A stretch of DNA of 64,000 nt from positions 496,001 to 560,000 of the forward strand of contig NZ_MTSE01000002.1 of the NCBI RefSeq assembly GCF_002154225.1, given 5' to 3'. The stretch comes from Hymenobacter crusticola (GTDB taxonomy: Bacteria > Bacteroidota > Bacteroidia > Cytophagales > Hymenobacteraceae). Below, in pieces: positions 61,979 to 64,000 of the stretch (positions are counted from its first letter, which is position 1; each line of letters starts with the position of its first letter). The position numbers were made by a program, and so were the translations under genes. The notes under the pieces are model-generated. The model ran no database searches. It worked only from the letters and a program-made list of their open reading frames with translations, and was not told the DNA's origin.

Positions 61979-63271
61979 CTACGAGGAGTGCACCGATAGG
62001 GGAGGAGTCACTTGTTGTTTGCTAAGCCGCTGGAGCACTACCACCAGCACTAGCACGATAGTGCCGCAGATAATACCGAGCACTGGTGCAGTCGTAACGC
62101 CTAGGGCCCAGCCATTGAGCTTGGCACTAAGCACGTCGCAGAAGTTTACCAGCGCCATGTATGTCGTAAACTGCGAGCCTTCCACTTTCGCCTGGCACAG
62201 GGCCATTAGGGCGGGAAGAGCGGCTACGCTAAAGCACGGGTCGGCCATATTGGTGAGCAGCAGCCCAGCCGTGCCCACACCTTTGTAGTGCCAGAGGAAA
62301 TACAAACTGCTAAATCCAAGCAGGAAAATACCTAGCCCGAGCATCACCCAGCGTTGCAGCCGTCCGGCTCCCACCCGGTCCGAAATCATGCCGCCCCCTA
62401 CGAGTAATACTAGCGTAGCGAGGCTGCCCCAACTGCCCTGCAAGATCGAAACATCACTGTCGGGCCAGTGCAGGCTGTGGATGAGGTGGAACGAATACGC
62501 CCGACCAAAAAGCCCCGCGCACAAGTACACCAGAGCGATAATGCCGAACAAACGCAGGCTGCGGGTCTCGGTAACGCTGTGATAAAGCGTTTTGAACAGC
62601 CAGCGCAACGACGGATTCTGGGCAGCTTCCTCCCGCGTTTGCCGCGCCCCAAACCTAGGGATAAGCTGGTCGTGGCGGTCGAGGCGAATGAAAAAGGTGA
62701 GCACCGTTAGCGCCAGCAAGATCAACGACTGGGTAAGGGCCGCCTGATGAAAACCGTAGCGATGCAGCAAGTAAGACAACACGGCCGCGCCAAACGAAAT
62801 ACCCATCAAGTAGCCCGCCCGCATCAGGCCATTCACGCGGCCGCGCTCCGCTTCGGGCGTCACCTCAATGGCAATGGCATCGACGCTAGCATCCTGGATG
62901 GAAGCGAAAATGCTGTGTACAAAGAACAGCCCCGACATGAGTGGCAACTGCGCTACGGGGTCATGGATGAGTAGCAACGACAGCGACACCAGCATGGCTA
63001 CCAGCTGCGTAAGCACCACCCATTGCTTGCGGTGCCCAATAACGGAGTACTGGTATTTGTCAATTAGTGGCCCCCACACGAACTGAAACGTCCAGGGGAT
63101 GCCCACGATAGCTGCAAACGAACCCACTGCCTCCGCCGTCAACCCCTTGCCAATCAGATAGTTGTAAACCGCCGTGAGCGCAAAGCCCGACGGGATACCC
63201 TGCATGACGTAGAGGTAGAAGAAGGTAAAGTACCGTAGCCCGACACTTTCTTTCAGAACAGGAGCTGCCAC
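61979..63271 (-). CDS. AmpG-like MFS transporter
   Basis: Twelve-helix major facilitator protein of 430 aa. The N-terminal helix FFYLYVMQGIPSGFALTAVYNYLIGKG and the loop FVWGPLIDKYQ resemble the AmpG/PAT group of muropeptide or acetyl-CoA carriers. EVTPEAERGRVNGLMRAGYLMG and GGGMISDRVGAGRLQRW are the typical MFS cytoplasmic loops. The start is GTG at 63271. The substrate is inferred only from resemblance. Confidence 0.82.
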   Translation of the reverse strand: MAAPVLKESVGLRYFTFFYLYVMQGIPSGFALTAVYNYLIGKGLTAEAVGSFAAIVGIPWTFQFVWGPLIDKYQYSVIGHRKQWVVLTQLVAMLVSLSLLLIHDPVAQLPLMSGLFFVHSIFASIQDASVDAIAIEVTPEAERGRVNGLMRAGYLMGISFGAAVLSYLLHRYGFHQAALTQSLILLALTVLTFFIRLDRHDQLIPRFGARQTREEAAQNPSLRWLFKTLYHSVTETRSLRLFGIIALVYLCAGLFGRAYSFHLIHSLHWPDSDVSILQGSWGSLATLVLLVGGGMISDRVGAGRLQRWVMLGLGIFLLGFSSLYFLWHYKGVGTAGLLLTNMADPCFSVAALPALMALCQAKVEGSQFTTYMALVNFCDVLSAKLNGWALGVTTAPVLGIICGTIVLVLVVVLQRLSKQQVTPPLSVHSS

Positions 63272-63574
63272 AAAGATCCGTTAAGCCAGTAAATCGGGGC
63301 GACTTATGGCGTGCTGAATAACCTAATTAATTCTTTGTTTGTTTAAAAAATGCAAGCGCAATGGCGGAGCTTTGGCTTCGTTTTGAAGCGCAAAAGGGCT
63401 AGGTTGCTTCTGCGGCTTATGTTGGTCGTCATTACCTGTTTAGCGCGCACCTCTTATGTGCTGTTGCGCTCAACCGCAGCGACAACTAGCCGTAGCAGTA
63501 ATCGAGAGCGAAACAGTATATTCGCTTTGCCCTTGCCCACCTAGCTGCCCATTCTTGTGAATTCTTCTCTCCGA
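63272..63574. other. 303-base intergenic region before the sigma factor
   Basis: This gap holds the promoters of the divergent MFS and sigma-factor genes. A 64-codon open frame (63350-63544) is probably not a gene (see rejected items). No RNA, repeat or clear promoter motif was seen. Confidence 0.4.
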
Positions 63575-64000
63575 ATGTATTCTTCTTGGTCGGACGCTGC
63601 GCTGCTAGATGCGTTGCGCGCACACGACGAAGAAGCCTTCGGAGAAATATATCGGCGCTATTGTTACCGACTCTTCACCCTCGCGTATGGCAAGCTGAAA
63701 AGCCGCGAAGTAGCTGAGGAGCTAGTGCAGGACTTGTTCGAATCGCTTTGGAGCAAGCGAGCTACCGCTACCATTCAGCAGTTGGACTATTACTTGTTCT
63801 CCGCGCTCCGCTACCGGATCATCAACTATATCAAGGCGCAAAAAGTCAGGGCAGGCTACGAGCTATTCTGCCGCGTGTCGCTGTCGGAAACCGATACCAA
63901 CACCGAAGATTCGCTGGCTCTGGATGATTTAAACTCGGCCTTTGCCGCCGGGCTGCGGCAACTGCCAGAAAAGTCGCGCGAGGTATTTCGGCTGAGTCGC
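63575..64000 (+). CDS. ECF RNA polymerase sigma factor, C-terminus beyond window
   Basis: The first 142 codons of a sigma-70 ECF factor from the ATG at 63575 run to the window edge. Region 2 is clear (DEEAFGEIYRRYCYRLFTLAYGKLKSREVAEELVQDLFESLW, from about residue 18, given here as landmarks rather than in full). Region 4 begins with LRQLPEKSREVFRLSR. In Bacteroidota such factors are often paired with a FecR-like anti-sigma and SusC/D transporter, which would lie to the right of this window. Confidence 0.88.
   Translation, partial: MYSSWSDAALLDALRAHDEEAFGEIYRRYCYRLFTLAYGKLKSREVAEELVQDLFESLWSKRATATIQQLDYYLFSALRYRIINYIKAQKVRAGYELFCRVSLSETDTNTEDSLALDDLNSAFAAGLRQLPEKSREVFRLSR

Noticed and set aside
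63350..63544. 64-codon open frame before the sigma factor
   Set aside because: It is Arg/Ser-rich with one short hydrophobic stretch, shows no family resemblance, and sits where the sigma-factor promoter is expected.

Overview
The window looks like a chromosomal segment of a Hymenobacter-like member of the Bacteroidota (Cytophagales, Hymenobacteraceae). This rests on the gene families present: DUF5916, DUF4270, DUF5723 and Kelch lipoproteins, a Bacteroidota-type LptD, SirB1/transglutaminase-like, HTH_34 and M56/BlaI proteins. It also rests on signal peptides ending in A-Q, on -7 elements of the Bacteroidota form TAnnTTTG, and on the lack of Shine-Dalgarno sequences. The genus is inferred from gene content. 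No rRNA, tRNA, CRISPR array, transposase or prophage was seen.

Layout. 1-3.5 kb: a truncated pectate lyase, then a UbiA prenyltransferase / methyltransferase / membrane-protein operon. 3.8-9.0 kb: a winged-helix regulator between two membrane proteins that share an operator-like motif, a diiron ferritin-like protein, a run of overlapping small membrane proteins, and a DUF2809 gene cut by an in-frame stop. 9.2-14.9 kb: PBP1A, a TIGR01777 epimerase, folE with a biopterin-type PTPS, and a secreted coiled-coil protein. 15-21.7 kb: a pyrophosphatase-like lipoprotein without its metal ligands, an M1 aminopeptidase, and the conserved rpsP-rimM-trmD-rplS block. 22-26 kb: a cassette of a Tat-exported FAD amine oxidase, a Tat-exported PLP aminotransferase and a secreted Hint-domain protein. 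26-38.5 kb: fatty-acid desaturase, pseudouridine synthase, panB, lptD divergent from an amidase, an MCE protein, a biotin-dependent carboxyltransferase, SirB1, redoxin and phosphopantetheinyl transferase. 38.5-46.6 kb: WD40, DivIVA-like, folB, DUF4270/Kelch lipoproteins and a BlaI/M56 signalling pair. 46.8-64 kb: DUF5916, a Zn-protease, glyoxalase-fold, TraB, meaB, DUF5723, a frameshifted outer-membrane barrel, NUDIX, a geranylgeranyl-reductase-like flavoprotein, SDR, L,D-transpeptidase, an AmpG-like MFS carrier and the start of an ECF sigma factor.

Most of this is housekeeping: cell envelope (PBP1A, amidase, LptD, MCE, L,D-transpeptidase), folate/pterin (folE, PTPS, folB), CoA (panB, NUDIX, PPTase), propionyl/methylcrotonyl-CoA metabolism (carboxyltransferase, meaB) and translation. 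The items most worth a second look are the Tat/Tat/Hint cassette, the metal-site-less pyrophosphatase, the PTPS-I-type enzyme beside folE, the repeated operator around the HTH_34 regulator, the duplicated C-terminal module of the M56 protein, two broken genes, and a marked excess of the tetranucleotide CTAG.
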